Shown in pieces: positions 25,772 to 33,935 of a stretch of 42,524 nucleotides of DNA (its first letter is position 1; each line of letters begins with the position of its first letter). The notes beneath the pieces were generated by a model. That model saw only the letters and a program-made list of their open reading frames with translations. It did not search any database and was not told the DNA's origin. The stretch spans positions 1 to 42,524 of the forward strand of contig NZ_KB892029.1 in the NCBI RefSeq assembly GCF_000373645.1. Direction: 5' to 3'. Source of the DNA: Streptomyces sp. ATexAB-D23 (GTDB taxonomy: Bacteria > Actinomycetota > Actinomycetes > Streptomycetales > Streptomycetaceae). The translations under genes were made by a program, and so were the position numbers.

Positions 25772-27055
25772 ATGTCCGAGTCCCGGACGCTGCTGCTCAT
25801 CGCGTCGTCGGCCAATCCCGATCTGCTGTCCACCCCGCGCGCGCTGGGTCTGCGGGTCGTCCTCGCCAACGCCGTGCCGCCGGCCGACGGCGGTCTCTAC
25901 GACGTCCACCTGCCCGTGGACGAGTTCGACGAGGAGGCCGTACTCGCGGCGGTGCGCGGCCACTTGGCCGGCGGCGGCCGGATCGACGCCGTGGCCACGT
26001 TCCACGAGGGCTCGCTCCATGTCGCCGCGCGGGTCGCCGCCGAGCTGGGCCTGCCCGGCAACTCGCAGGAGGCCGTGCGGGCGATGCGGGACAAGTACGA
26101 GACGGGCCGCCGGCTGGAGGAGGCAAGGGTGCCCACTCCGGCCACCCGTGTGGTGCGGACGCGGGCCGAGGCCCTCGCGGTGGCCGGGGAGCTGTCCTAC
26201 CCGCTGGTGCTCAAGCCGCAGGCCAGCGGCGCGAGTCAGGGGGTGACCAAGGTGGCCGACGAGGCGGAGCTGAAGGCCGCCTTCGACAACATCAGCGGGA
26301 TCTACGGACGCGACTCGTTCGACGAGGGCGGGTACTCGGTGCCGAACGTGGCGCGGGTCTACGCCTATCCGGACGCCGAGGGGGTGCTGGTCCAGGAGTA
26401 CGTGCGGGGCGACGAATTCGCGCTGGACTTCGTCTACGGCGGTGGTGAGTACCGGCTGCTGGCCATCCACGACAAGCCCTACCCCTTCGCCGAGCCGCAC
26501 TTCATCGAGGGCGCGTACGCCACGCCGTCCCAGCTGCCGGAGGTGGACCAGAAGGCGCTGATCACCACGGCCGTGGACGCGCTGAGGGCGCTGGGCGCGA
26601 CGGTGGGGGGCGCGCACGTGGAGCTGCGGCTCACCCCGTCCGGTCCGAAGATCATCGAGGTAAACGGCCGGCTGGGCGGCACCAACGCCTTCGTCCAGGA
26701 GTCGATCCGGGAGTCCACCGGTGTGTGGGGGCCGCGGGAGTACCTGCGTGCCGTGCTGGGCGAGCCCGTGGACTTCACCGGCAAGGAGAACCCGACGCCG
26801 GCCGGGTTCACTCCCGTGCTCGCCGACCGCACCGGGGAGCTGGCGGGCTTCGAGGGCGTCGCGGAGGCCGAGGCGCTTCCCGGGGTCGTGGCGCTGCGGT
26901 GGATGGCGGCCCCGGGCGACCACGTGGTGATCAAGTACCCGGAGAACCCCGTCTCCTGCTTCGTCCTCGTCCTCGCCCGCGGCGAGCGGCGCGAGGACGT
27001 CCTGTCGGCGCTGGAGTCGGCCGACCAACTGCTCAAGCCCGTCTACGTCAACTGA
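25772..27055 (+). CDS. ATP-grasp carboxylate-amine ligase (L-amino-acid ligase type)
   Basis: This 427-residue ligase activates a carboxylate as an acyl phosphate and joins it to an amine. It has a pre-ATP-grasp domain (residues 1-105), an ATP-binding segment YPLVLKPQASGASQGV, the adenine-contact region VLVQEYVRGDEF, and the Mg-binding EVNGRLGGTN. A C-terminal lid domain (about 330-427) ends LPGVVALRWMAAPGDHVV and LVLARGERREDV. This architecture is shared with BacD-type dipeptide ligases. The ATG at 25772 has CGGAGGAAA 4-10 bases upstream. It follows the degenerate ATP-grasp half-protein and precedes an amino acid permease by 22 bases. It probably attaches an amino acid to the shikimate-derived part; the substrates are not readable from the sequence. 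Confidence 0.9.
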   Translation: MSESRTLLLIASSANPDLLSTPRALGLRVVLANAVPPADGGLYDVHLPVDEFDEEAVLAAVRGHLAGGGRIDAVATFHEGSLHVAARVAAELGLPGNSQEAVRAMRDKYETGRRLEEARVPTPATRVVRTRAEALAVAGELSYPLVLKPQASGASQGVTKVADEAELKAAFDNISGIYGRDSFDEGGYSVPNVARVYAYPDAEGVLVQEYVRGDEFALDFVYGGGEYRLLAIHDKPYPFAEPHFIEGAYATPSQLPEVDQKALITTAVDALRALGATVGGAHVELRLTPSGPKIIEVNGRLGGTNAFVQESIRESTGVWGPREYLRAVLGEPVDFTGKENPTPAGFTPVLADRTGELAGFEGVAEAEALPGVVALRWMAAPGDHVVIKYPENPVSCFVLVLARGERREDVLSALESADQLLKPVYVN

Positions 27056-27077
27056 TCGCAGGGACAGGGACACAGTC

Positions 27078-28469
27078 ATGTCGAGTCCGACGAAGAACAG
27101 GCCCGCCACCGCAGCCGACGCCCCGCCGTCCCGGCGGCCGGGCGGGCTGGGCACCAGGCATCTGACCATGATCGGCCTCGGCGGAGCGATCGGCGCCGGC
27201 CTGTTCGTGGGGTCCGGCGCGGGGATCGCCCTCGCCGGGCCGGGTGTGCTCATCAGCTTCCTGGCCGCCGGGCTGCTGGCGGTCCTGGTGATGCGCATGA
27301 TGGGCGAGATGTCCGTCGCCCTGCCCGCCTCGGGGTCGTTCTCGGCCCATGCCGAGCGGGCGCTCGGAAGCTGGGCCGGTTTCACGGTGGGCTGGCTCTA
27401 CTGGGCCCTGATCTCGGTGGTGCTGGCCATCGAGGCGACCGGCGCCGCGGTCATCGTCCATGGGTGGGTGCCCGGGGTGGCGACGTGGGTCTGGGTGCTC
27501 GTCTTCATGGCCGGACTGACCGTCAGCAACCTGGCTGCCGTCCGGATGTTCGGGGAGTTCGAGTTCTGGTTCGCGGTCCTGAAGGTGGTGGCGATCGTCG
27601 CCTTCCTCGTCCTGGGCGCGCTCGCGGTGGCCGGGGCGCTCCCGGGCGAGGGTGCGATCGGCCTGGACAACCTGACGGCGCACGGCGGCTTCCTGCCCAG
27701 GGGCTGGGACGGTGTCCTGTCGGGGCTGCTGGCGGTGGTCTTCGCCTTCGGCGGGATGGAGATCGTCACGCTGGCCGCGGCCGAGTCCGAGGACCCGGCG
27801 CGCGGGCTGAGCAGCGCGATGCGCAGCGTGGTGTGGCGGCTGCTGGTCTTCTACGTGGGATCGGTCGCGGTGATCGTCCTGGTGCTGCCGTGGAACGACA
27901 GCAAGGTCGGGGCGAGTCCGTTCGTCGCGGTCCTGGAGCACATCGGGCTGCCGGCGGCCGCCCAGGTGATGAACGTCGTCCTGCTCGCGGCGCTGCTGTC
28001 CGCCCTCAACGCCAACCTCTACGCGGCCTCCCGCATGGTGTACTCGCTGGCGGAGCGGGGCGAGGCCCCGAAGGCGTTGCGCGCCCTCTCACCCTCCGGG
28101 GTGCCCCGCCGGGCCGTGCTGGTGTCGGTCACGTTCGGCTTCGTGTCGGTCCTGCTGAACATCCGGTGGCCCGACAGCGTGTTCCTGTGGATGCTGAACG
28201 CGGTCGGCGCGATAGCCCTGGTCGTGTGGATCGCGGTCGCGGTGTCGCAGCTTCGGCTGCGCGCCCAGCTGGAACGCGAGGCACCGGAGCGGCTGAAGCT
28301 GCGGATGTGGGGCTTTCCCGGGCTGACGATCCTCTCGCTGGTCGCGATGGCCGCCGTCCTGGTGCTGCTGGTCGTCGACGACGCCTCCCGGCCCCAGGTG
28401 ATCGGGACCGGGGTGCTGACCGCGGTGGTGCTCGCCATCGGCGTACTGAGGCAGCGGCGACGGGGATGA
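27078..28469 (+). CDS. Amino acid permease (APC superfamily)
   Basis: This 463-residue integral membrane protein has about 12 transmembrane helices, the first containing the unwound-helix substrate motif GLGGAIGAGLFVGSG typical of amino acid/polyamine/organocation transporters. MMGEMSVALPASGSFSAHAERALG after TM2 is the AAT-type signature region. A cytosolic N-terminal tail of about 25 residues precedes TM1. GGGACAGGGA lies 8-17 bases before the ATG at 27078, directly behind the ATP-grasp ligase. It probably imports the amino acid used by the ligase, or exchanges the product. This is inferred from position only. Confidence 0.88.
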   Translation: MSSPTKNRPATAADAPPSRRPGGLGTRHLTMIGLGGAIGAGLFVGSGAGIALAGPGVLISFLAAGLLAVLVMRMMGEMSVALPASGSFSAHAERALGSWAGFTVGWLYWALISVVLAIEATGAAVIVHGWVPGVATWVWVLVFMAGLTVSNLAAVRMFGEFEFWFAVLKVVAIVAFLVLGALAVAGALPGEGAIGLDNLTAHGGFLPRGWDGVLSGLLAVVFAFGGMEIVTLAAAESEDPARGLSSAMRSVVWRLLVFYVGSVAVIVLVLPWNDSKVGASPFVAVLEHIGLPAAAQVMNVVLLAALLSALNANLYAASRMVYSLAERGEAPKALRALSPSGVPRRAVLVSVTFGFVSVLLNIRWPDSVFLWMLNAVGAIALVVWIAVAVSQLRLRAQLEREAPERLKLRMWGFPGLTILSLVAMAAVLVLLVVDDASRPQVIGTGVLTAVVLAIGVLRQRRRG

Positions 28470-28488
28470 GGCGACGGGTGGCCGGGCC

Positions 28489-29103
28489 TCACCCCTCCGG
28501 GGCCCGGTCGGCGCCGTCCTGCTCGGCGCCGACCGGGCCGGTGCCGTCGTTCTCGGCGCCGTTCTCGTCGGTGCCGTCCTCGTCGGAGAGCTCCCGCAGG
28601 GTCTCCTCCAGCCAGGTGCGCTCGGTCTGCCGTGCGGCCCTGGCCATGATCAGCATGCCCTTGCGGAAGCGGTCGTCCACGTCCTTGATCCGTGCGGGGG
28701 CTCCGGAGTGACTGAAGAAGCTGGCCGGCTCGGAGAGGAAGTCCAGCCGCCGTTGCAGCACGGCCCGCTGCCGCTCACGGTCGGGCAGCCGGCTGAGAAA
28801 GGCCAGCAGGGTGAAGAACGAGCCGCCGTCGGTGATCTCGGTGCTCCGGGGATCGGAGAGCCTGCGCAGCAGCTCCGCCCTGCCGCTCCCGGTGATGTGG
28901 AGGACCTGGCGCACCGGCGCCCCGCTGCCGGGTTCGGCCTGCCGCTCCAGATGTCCGGCCTGCCTGAGCCGGTTGAGCGCGGGGTAGAGCGCGCCGTCGC
29001 TCACCGGCCGGTTGTGCCCGATCAGGTCGGACAGGTGTTGCCGGAGTTCGTAGGCGTGCATGGGCCGTTCGGCCAGGAACCCGAGGATGGAAAGTGTCAG
29101 CAC
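28489..29103 (-). CDS. PadR-family transcriptional regulator
   Basis: This 204-residue protein has a PadR winged-helix domain at residues 1-80 (MLTLSILGFLAERPMHAYEL, then SDGALYPALNRLRQAGHL), a helical C-terminal dimerisation domain, and an Asp/Glu/Gly-rich acidic tail (about residues 170-204). PadR proteins are usually repressors released by phenolic or hydrophobic small molecules. The start is GTG 29103 with AGGAGG 5 bases upstream. It is divergent from a quinone-oxidoreductase-like gene and then a MATE exporter, and probably represses those two genes. The tail is encoded by short GC-rich near-repeats and is probably disordered. Confidence 0.88.
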   Translation of the reverse strand: MLTLSILGFLAERPMHAYELRQHLSDLIGHNRPVSDGALYPALNRLRQAGHLERQAEPGSGAPVRQVLHITGSGRAELLRRLSDPRSTEITDGGSFFTLLAFLSRLPDRERQRAVLQRRLDFLSEPASFFSHSGAPARIKDVDDRFRKGMLIMARAARQTERTWLEETLRELSDEDGTDENGAENDGTGPVGAEQDGADRAPEG

Positions 29104-29149
29104 GGCCCTCCTGTCAGCGTCTGTTTCCAGACTATCTCTTCTCGACCCA

Positions 29150-29160
29150 CTCTATTAGAG
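29150..29160. promoter_or_regulatory. Short palindrome between divergent PadR and oxidoreductase genes
   Basis: CTCTA-T-TAGAG is a perfect 5-bp inverted repeat with one central base, lying in the AT-rich part of the 109-bp divergent gap. It is a candidate PadR operator by position. It does not match the classic ATGT-N8-ACAT PadR site, so confidence is low. Confidence 0.35.
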
Positions 29161-29212
29161 GTAGCATCTCGGCACGGAACGATGGCCGGCCCCGGCGGAA
29201 GGCGAGGTGGAC

Positions 29213-30199
29213 ATGCGCGCGATGAGACTGGAGCGTCCGGGCGGGCCGGAGGCCCTGCGCCCGCGCGACGTCCCGACGCCCGAAGCCCGCGAGGGCTGGA
29301 CCCTCGTCCGCGTGCGGGCCTTCGGGCTGAACCGCTCCGAGCTCTTCACCCGCCGCGGAGCCTCCCCGGATGTCAGGCTCCCGCGGATCCTGGGCATCGA
29401 GTGCGTGGGCACCGTCGAGCGCTCGACGGACCCCCGGCTGCCGGCCGGCACGGTGGTGGCCGCCGCCATGGGCGGCATGGGCAGGCGGTTCGACGGCAGC
29501 TACGCCGAGTTCGCCCTGCTCCCCACGGCCCAGCTGATCCCCGTGAAGACCGAGCTGCCCTGGACCACCCTGGCGGCGCTCCCGGAGTCCTGGCTGACCG
29601 CGTGGGGCACCCTCGACACGCTGGATCTGCGGCCGGGACACCGCCTCGTGATCCGTGCCGCCACCTCCTCCGTGGGAATGGCGGCGCTCGCCCTGGCGGC
29701 GGGCGGCGGCGTGGAGATCGCCGCCACCACCCGCGACCCCGGCAAACGGGCACTGCTGCGGGAGCACGGGGCCGACCACGTGCTCCTCGACACCGGGAAC
29801 GGCATCGGTGACGCCGTCCGCTCCGTGTGGAGCGACGGCGCGGACCGGATCGTCGACCTCGTCGGAGGCACGGCCGTGCTCGACTCACTGAAGGCGCTGG
29901 CTCCCCGGGGCCGCGTGTGCAACACGGGCATCCTCTCGGACACCTGGACCATCCCCGGGTTCGAACCGCTGGAGGACATTCCCTCCGGCGCCACCCTGAC
30001 CACCTACTCCAGCAGCGAGATCAACCACGGCGACCGGGCGCGCGACGCGTTCGACGGCATCGTCCGCCGGATCGAGTCGGGCGCCTGCCGGGTCGGGATC
30101 GACCGGGTCTTCCCGCTGGAGGAACTCGTGGCGGCACACCGTCACATGGAAGCCAACCGCGCCACGGGAAAGGTTGTGGCAGTTGTCCACCACACCTGA
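29213..30199 (+). CDS. Quinone-oxidoreductase-like MDR protein (zinc-free)
   Basis: This 328-residue medium-chain oxidoreductase has an N-terminal GroES-like domain (RAFGLNRSELFTRRG, ILGIECVGTVE) and a Rossmann domain where VIRAATSSVGMAALALA takes the place of the usual GGVG motif. The zinc-binding cysteines of alcohol dehydrogenases are absent, as in NADPH:quinone reductase and enoyl reductase relatives. GAGG lies 5 bases before ATG 29213; a GTG at 29207 is the alternative start. It is divergent from PadR and overlaps the MATE exporter gene at its 3' end. A detoxification or redox-tailoring role is likely. Confidence 0.86.
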   Translation: MRAMRLERPGGPEALRPRDVPTPEAREGWTLVRVRAFGLNRSELFTRRGASPDVRLPRILGIECVGTVERSTDPRLPAGTVVAAAMGGMGRRFDGSYAEFALLPTAQLIPVKTELPWTTLAALPESWLTAWGTLDTLDLRPGHRLVIRAATSSVGMAALALAAGGGVEIAATTRDPGKRALLREHGADHVLLDTGNGIGDAVRSVWSDGADRIVDLVGGTAVLDSLKALAPRGRVCNTGILSDTWTIPGFEPLEDIPSGATLTTYSSSEINHGDRARDAFDGIVRRIESGACRVGIDRVFPLEELVAAHRHMEANRATGKVVAVVHHT

Positions 30200-31556
30200 C
30201 ATCCGGACCGCGTCCGCGCGGTCGGCCGTCCTCTCCCCCGCCGCGACCCGCTGGTCGCTGCTGGGCCTCGGCATCCCCGTCTACCTCGAACTGCTCTCGG
30301 GCGTGGTGGCCGGAGTCATCGACACGATCTGGGTGTCCCGGCTCGGCGAGGCCGCCGTGGGCGCGGTGGCCGTCGCCACCACCCTGGAGAACGTGCTCCT
30401 CGGCGTCATCCTCATGGCCAACGTCGGGGCGACCGTGATGATCGCCGACGCGATCGGGGCGAAGCGGCGCGCCGAGGTGCCCGTGATCATGGGCGCGGTG
30501 CGGGTGCTGTGGCTCGTCATCACCCCCGTCGTGGCCGTGGGCGGCTTCCTCCTGCGTGAGCCCATCGCGCGCCTGCTCGTCGGCGGCGAGGGCGACGTCC
30601 TCCGGCTCACCGTGCAGTTCTTCGCCATCTCGTTCCCCGGGATCGCCGTCTTCTTCGCGCAGAACGTCGTGGACGGCGTCTTCAAGGGCACCGGCGACAC
30701 CAGAACCCCCATGCGGACGGCGATCCTGGCCAACGCCCTCATCCTCGTCCTCGACCCCCTGCTGATCTACGGAGTCGGGCCGCTGCCGCACCTGGGCGTG
30801 CGGGGTGCCGCGCTCGGCATGCTCCTGGGCCGCGCCATCGCCCTGTGCGTCAGTCTGACGATCCTGCGGCGCAGGCGGCTCACGGACGTCGGCGACGCGG
30901 AACCGACGGGCCTCCGGCTGTGGGGCGCGCTGCGGCGGCTGCTCAACATCGGCCTGCCGGCCTCCGGGGACTTCGTCCTGCGCATGGGGATCAGCATGAC
31001 CCTGGTCGGCATCGTGGCCCGCTTCGGCGAGGACCCGCTGGCGGCGTACGGCATCGGGTTCAAGGTGCTGTTCTTCGTCACCATGGCCTTCTACGCCGTG
31101 CGCCAGGCGGGCAGCATCCTCACCGCCCGCACCCGGGGAGCGGGCGAGTCCGCCGAATCCATGATCGGGCGGCAGAGCGCCGTGCTCGCCACCCTCGTCG
31201 GTGCCGGGGCGGGGTTCCTGCTCGCCGTCGGTGGACGTTTCCTCATGGGTCTCTTCAGTGACGCTCCAGGAGTCGTGGACTCCGGTGGAGTTCTTTTCTG
31301 GTACCTGTTCCCCTATCTGCTGCTCCTGGCCGGGGTGGTGGGCCTCGGCGGAGTCTTCACAGGTGGAGGGCGTTCACGGGCGCTGTTCTGGGTGACCCTC
31401 CTGGGAGCGGTGGTGCAGATCCCACTCGCCTTCGCCCTGAGCTCGTGGTCCGTGCTCGGCGTGGAGGGCGTCTGGCTGTCGATGATCGTCGGGACCGGGG
31501 CGCAGTACGCTATGTCCTATGCGCTGTTCCGGCGGTACTTCGCCGAGAATGGTTGA
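30183..31556 (+). CDS. MATE-family multidrug efflux transporter
   Basis: This protein of about 457 residues has 12 membrane helices in two homologous halves. It opens with LGIPVYLELLSGVVAGVIDTIWVSRLGEAAVGAVAVA and contains the conserved NVVDGVFKGTGDTRTPM segment of MATE exporters, which move drugs out in exchange for Na+ or H+. The TTG at 30183 is preferred, with GGGAAAGG 9-16 bases upstream; a TTG at 30174 would add three residues. Either start lies inside the 3' end of the upstream oxidoreductase gene, so translation is coupled. It is a good candidate for self-resistance or export of the cluster's product. Confidence 0.88.
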   Translation: MSTTPDIRTASARSAVLSPAATRWSLLGLGIPVYLELLSGVVAGVIDTIWVSRLGEAAVGAVAVATTLENVLLGVILMANVGATVMIADAIGAKRRAEVPVIMGAVRVLWLVITPVVAVGGFLLREPIARLLVGGEGDVLRLTVQFFAISFPGIAVFFAQNVVDGVFKGTGDTRTPMRTAILANALILVLDPLLIYGVGPLPHLGVRGAALGMLLGRAIALCVSLTILRRRRLTDVGDAEPTGLRLWGALRRLLNIGLPASGDFVLRMGISMTLVGIVARFGEDPLAAYGIGFKVLFFVTMAFYAVRQAGSILTARTRGAGESAESMIGRQSAVLATLVGAGAGFLLAVGGRFLMGLFSDAPGVVDSGGVLFWYLFPYLLLLAGVVGLGGVFTGGGRSRALFWVTLLGAVVQIPLAFALSSWSVLGVEGVWLSMIVGTGAQYAMSYALFRRYFAENG

Positions 31557-31603
31557 ATCTTGACCGGCTTGATCTATGGGCAGGGATCTACTGGTCTGGT
31601 AAG

Positions 31604-31614
31604 AGTTGACAACT
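31604..31614. promoter_or_regulatory. Palindromic box upstream of the XRE gene
   Basis: AGTTG-A-CAACT is an 11-bp palindrome 35 bases before the XRE ATG. Its 9-bp core is the exact reverse complement of GTTGTCAAC at 20061-20069. It contains TTGACA, but no convincing -10 hexamer lies 16-18 bases downstream. It is therefore read mainly as a protein-binding site, perhaps autoregulatory. Confidence 0.5.
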
Positions 31615-31649
31615 GAGAAAGATCTTATGGGGAGGGAGGCCGGCCGATC

Positions 31650-32129
31650 ATGAGCGATGAGCCCGAGCAGAACGCGGGAGAGCAAGGGGGGCGCCTTGCC
31701 GAGAAACTGGAGCGCCTGCTGCGCATGACGGCGCCCGCGGGCCAGAAGGCCCCCTCCAACGAGGAGGTGGCGACGGCGATCAACATCGCCGCCGGCGAGA
31801 AGACGATCAGCGCGACCTACGTCTGGCAGCTGCGCACGGGCCGCAAGACGAACCCGACGATGCGTCATCTCGAAGCCCTCGCCCACTACTGCGGAGTGAA
31901 CGCCGCCTACTTCCTCAGCGACGAGGAGTCGGCGAAGGTGGACGAGCAACTGGCCCTGCTCGACGCCCTCAAGGACTCCGACGCGCAGAACATCGCGCTG
32001 CGCTCGACCGGGCTCTCCGAGTCCAGCCGACAGGCGGTGTCCAACATGATCGACCAGTTGCGCAAGCTCGAAGGACTGGTCGACACCGACGCCCCGCGGG
32101 ATCAGCCGGAGAAGCCGCGCCGCCCCTGA
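31650..32129 (+). CDS. XRE-family helix-turn-helix regulator
   Basis: This 159-residue protein has an XRE-type DNA-binding domain at about residues 35-90 (NEEVATAINIAAG, ISATYVWQLRTGRKTNP, then ALAHYCGVNAAYFL). A C-terminal helical region could form dimers or be the cleavage target of a protease. A GGAGGGAGG element lies about 11 bases before ATG 31650. The 3' end overlaps the convergent 7-TM gene by 28 bases. Next to an ImmA/IrrE metalloprotease, XRE repressors are typically inactivated by cleavage (ICEBs1 ImmR/ImmA and Deinococcus DdrO/IrrE). It is the best candidate to bind the palindrome upstream of its own gene and in the DAHP synthase/cyclase promoter. Confidence 0.88.
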   Translation: MSDEPEQNAGEQGGRLAEKLERLLRMTAPAGQKAPSNEEVATAINIAAGEKTISATYVWQLRTGRKTNPTMRHLEALAHYCGVNAAYFLSDEESAKVDEQLALLDALKDSDAQNIALRSTGLSESSRQAVSNMIDQLRKLEGLVDTDAPRDQPEKPRRP

Positions 32130-33301
32130 GTCCTCGGGCGCTGTGCGCTGCCGAGCAGACGGTAGGCCCTGGAGACCCGGGTGAGCTGGGATATCTCCTG
32201 CGGCAGGCTGATGTCGGACGTGCGGCGGCTCGACTGCGACCCGTCGTGCGCCGTACGTCCGGCGGCCCCGGCCACCGCGGATCTGAGCACGGCGGCCTCG
32301 AACATCGCCTCGTGCTCCGACCGCCGGGCCTGTTCGAGCCGGTGGACGGCGATGGGATCGGCCAGGCCGGCGAGCAGCAGCTGTCCGTCCCGGATCTCGA
32401 TCACCCGCCGGTACAGGCGGAATTCGAGATCGCGGGGCGGTATCCAGTCGAGCAGGCGGTGACGGGTCGGCTCCAGCGTGACTTCGGGAGCCGCCCGGGT
32501 GACGGCGTGCCACAGGGGCGCGAGCCCGCGGTAGGCGCGGTAGTTCCCGAGCCAGGCCGGGCTGAGCCTGGGCCCCCAGGAGGGGATGGTCCAGCCGAGC
32601 ACCTGGAGCAGGGTGCCCGTGTCGGCGATGAGCCAGAAGAGGAACTTCCAGGGGCCCGTGCTCACGAAGGGCGTGTGTACGGCGAGGATCTGCCAGTAGC
32701 GGACCGCGCAGTAGACCAGGATGAGCGCGGAGCCGCCGGCCACCAGGCGCATGCCGAGACGCAGCCAGAACTCCTGGATGGCTCGGGCGTAGCGGGCGGC
32801 GAACACGACGGACTGGTACCGCCCGACCGCGCAGATGGCCAGGTAGTAGGACATGTAGAGGGCGTAGTCCGCGTCCTGGATGTTCAGGTACACGGTCTCC
32901 TGCGCCGACGCCACCTTGCCGGGGAGCACCGCCACGAACAGGGCGATGAGCACGGCGAGGGCGACGGCGAAGCCGGTCACCTGCCGTCTCGCCACCCGCT
33001 TCGCCTGCTCGGGCGGCAGGGTCAGGTGGACGACGGAGATCTGCTGGGCCGCGGTCAGGACGATCACCGACACCTGGACGATGATGATCGTGATGTTGGG
33101 GTAGCCGAAGAACTCGATGAGCGGTCCGCGGAATACCTCCAGGTCGACCCAGTAGGAGAGACCGTTGAAGAAGAAATAGGTGCACAGCGCGACCAGGGCG
33201 GCCCGTTGCGCGTTCTTGCGCAACGCGGGGGCTTTGTAGCAGAAGGCGATCAGGTTGCTGATGGCGCACGCCCAGGAGAGCCATTGGAACAGCAGGTCCA
33301 T
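32102..33301 (-). CDS. Seven-TM membrane protein, MAB_1171c/DUF6545 type
   Basis: This 399-residue protein has about seven transmembrane segments (residues 3-22, 35-52, 70-90, 112-132, 150-172, 182-206, 222-245). A cytoplasmic C-terminal domain of about 150 residues contains the conserved-looking stretch LEFRLYRRVIEIRDG. It matches the actinobacterial MAB_1171c-like 'putative transporter' family, which commonly lies next to ImmA/IrrE and XRE genes. ATG 33301 begins 4 bases after the metalloprotease stop. A sensor role that controls the protease or regulator fits this gene set, but no ligand or activity is known. 'Transporter' is only a database name. Confidence 0.75.
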   Translation of the reverse strand: MDLLFQWLSWACAISNLIAFCYKAPALRKNAQRAALVALCTYFFFNGLSYWVDLEVFRGPLIEFFGYPNITIIIVQVSVIVLTAAQQISVVHLTLPPEQAKRVARRQVTGFAVALAVLIALFVAVLPGKVASAQETVYLNIQDADYALYMSYYLAICAVGRYQSVVFAARYARAIQEFWLRLGMRLVAGGSALILVYCAVRYWQILAVHTPFVSTGPWKFLFWLIADTGTLLQVLGWTIPSWGPRLSPAWLGNYRAYRGLAPLWHAVTRAAPEVTLEPTRHRLLDWIPPRDLEFRLYRRVIEIRDGQLLLAGLADPIAVHRLEQARRSEHEAMFEAAVLRSAVAGAAGRTAHDGSQSSRRTSDISLPQEISQLTRVSRAYRLLGSAQRPRTQGRRGFSG

Positions 33302-33305
33302 CGGC

Positions 33306-33902
33306 TCAGAGCCCCATGGGGGCGCGTTCGGGGTGGTAGTCGCCGGACACCGCCATCCGGAGCCGGCCGATGACGTCGCCGTGGGTGGGGAGAGGGGCGG
33401 GGCTTTCTCCTTGTGAGCCGATGCGGGCGCAATACAGGGAGGCGATCATCTCCGCCTCCTGCTCGTTCCTGTCGGAGTACTTGTTGCGTTGCAGGACCCG
33501 CCTGACCACTGCCGGCGATATGTCCGGGAAGAGCTTGGTGAGAATGTCGTCGTCGGTGTTCGACAAGGACTGGTGGTCGCACATGATGTGGCCGAGTTCG
33601 TGAGCGATGATGTGTTCCTGGTGCGAGCGGCTCGCGGAGGCGGCGTAGATGACAAAATCCGCGGCGCCGGTTGCCAGCCACATGCCGTTCACCGAATTCC
33701 GTGGGATGGCCATCGGTACGAGGTGGATGGGCCTGCCGCGCCTCTCGGACAGCCGGTCCCTCAGGGTGAGTACGTTCCGGTCGCCGTCGGGGACGTCCAA
33801 ATCCGCCAGCCGGGCACTGCACTGCCGCCTGAGCTTTCTGAAGTAGCGTTTCGAGGGGACGGCAGAAGGTTCGGGGGACTCGCTCTTCGCCGGCGTGTTC
33901 AT
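33306..33902 (-). CDS. ImmA/IrrE-family metallo-endopeptidase
   Basis: The zinc-protease motif HELGH occurs in IIAHELGHIMCDH at about residue 110, with a downstream acidic residue in EQEAEMIASLY as the third ligand region. It is a cytosolic protease of 198 residues from ATG 33902; a GTG at 33935 would add 11, and neither has a strong ribosome site. Relatives cleave XRE repressors in response to stress or peptides. It sits upstream of, and nearly abuts, the 7-TM gene, with the XRE gene convergent beyond. The likely substrate is that XRE protein (inference). Confidence 0.88.
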   Translation of the reverse strand: MNTPAKSESPEPSAVPSKRYFRKLRRQCSARLADLDVPDGDRNVLTLRDRLSERRGRPIHLVPMAIPRNSVNGMWLATGAADFVIYAASASRSHQEHIIAHELGHIMCDHQSLSNTDDDILTKLFPDISPAVVRRVLQRNKYSDRNEQEAEMIASLYCARIGSQGESPAPLPTHGDVIGRLRMAVSGDYHPERAPMGL

Positions 33903-33935
33903 TGAGTCTCGGTCAACTTCCGCTCGAATGGTCAC

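Noticed and set aside
31606..31634. TTGACA before the XRE gene as a plain -35 box
   Set aside because: No -10 hexamer lies at 16-18 bases; the palindrome reading explains it better.
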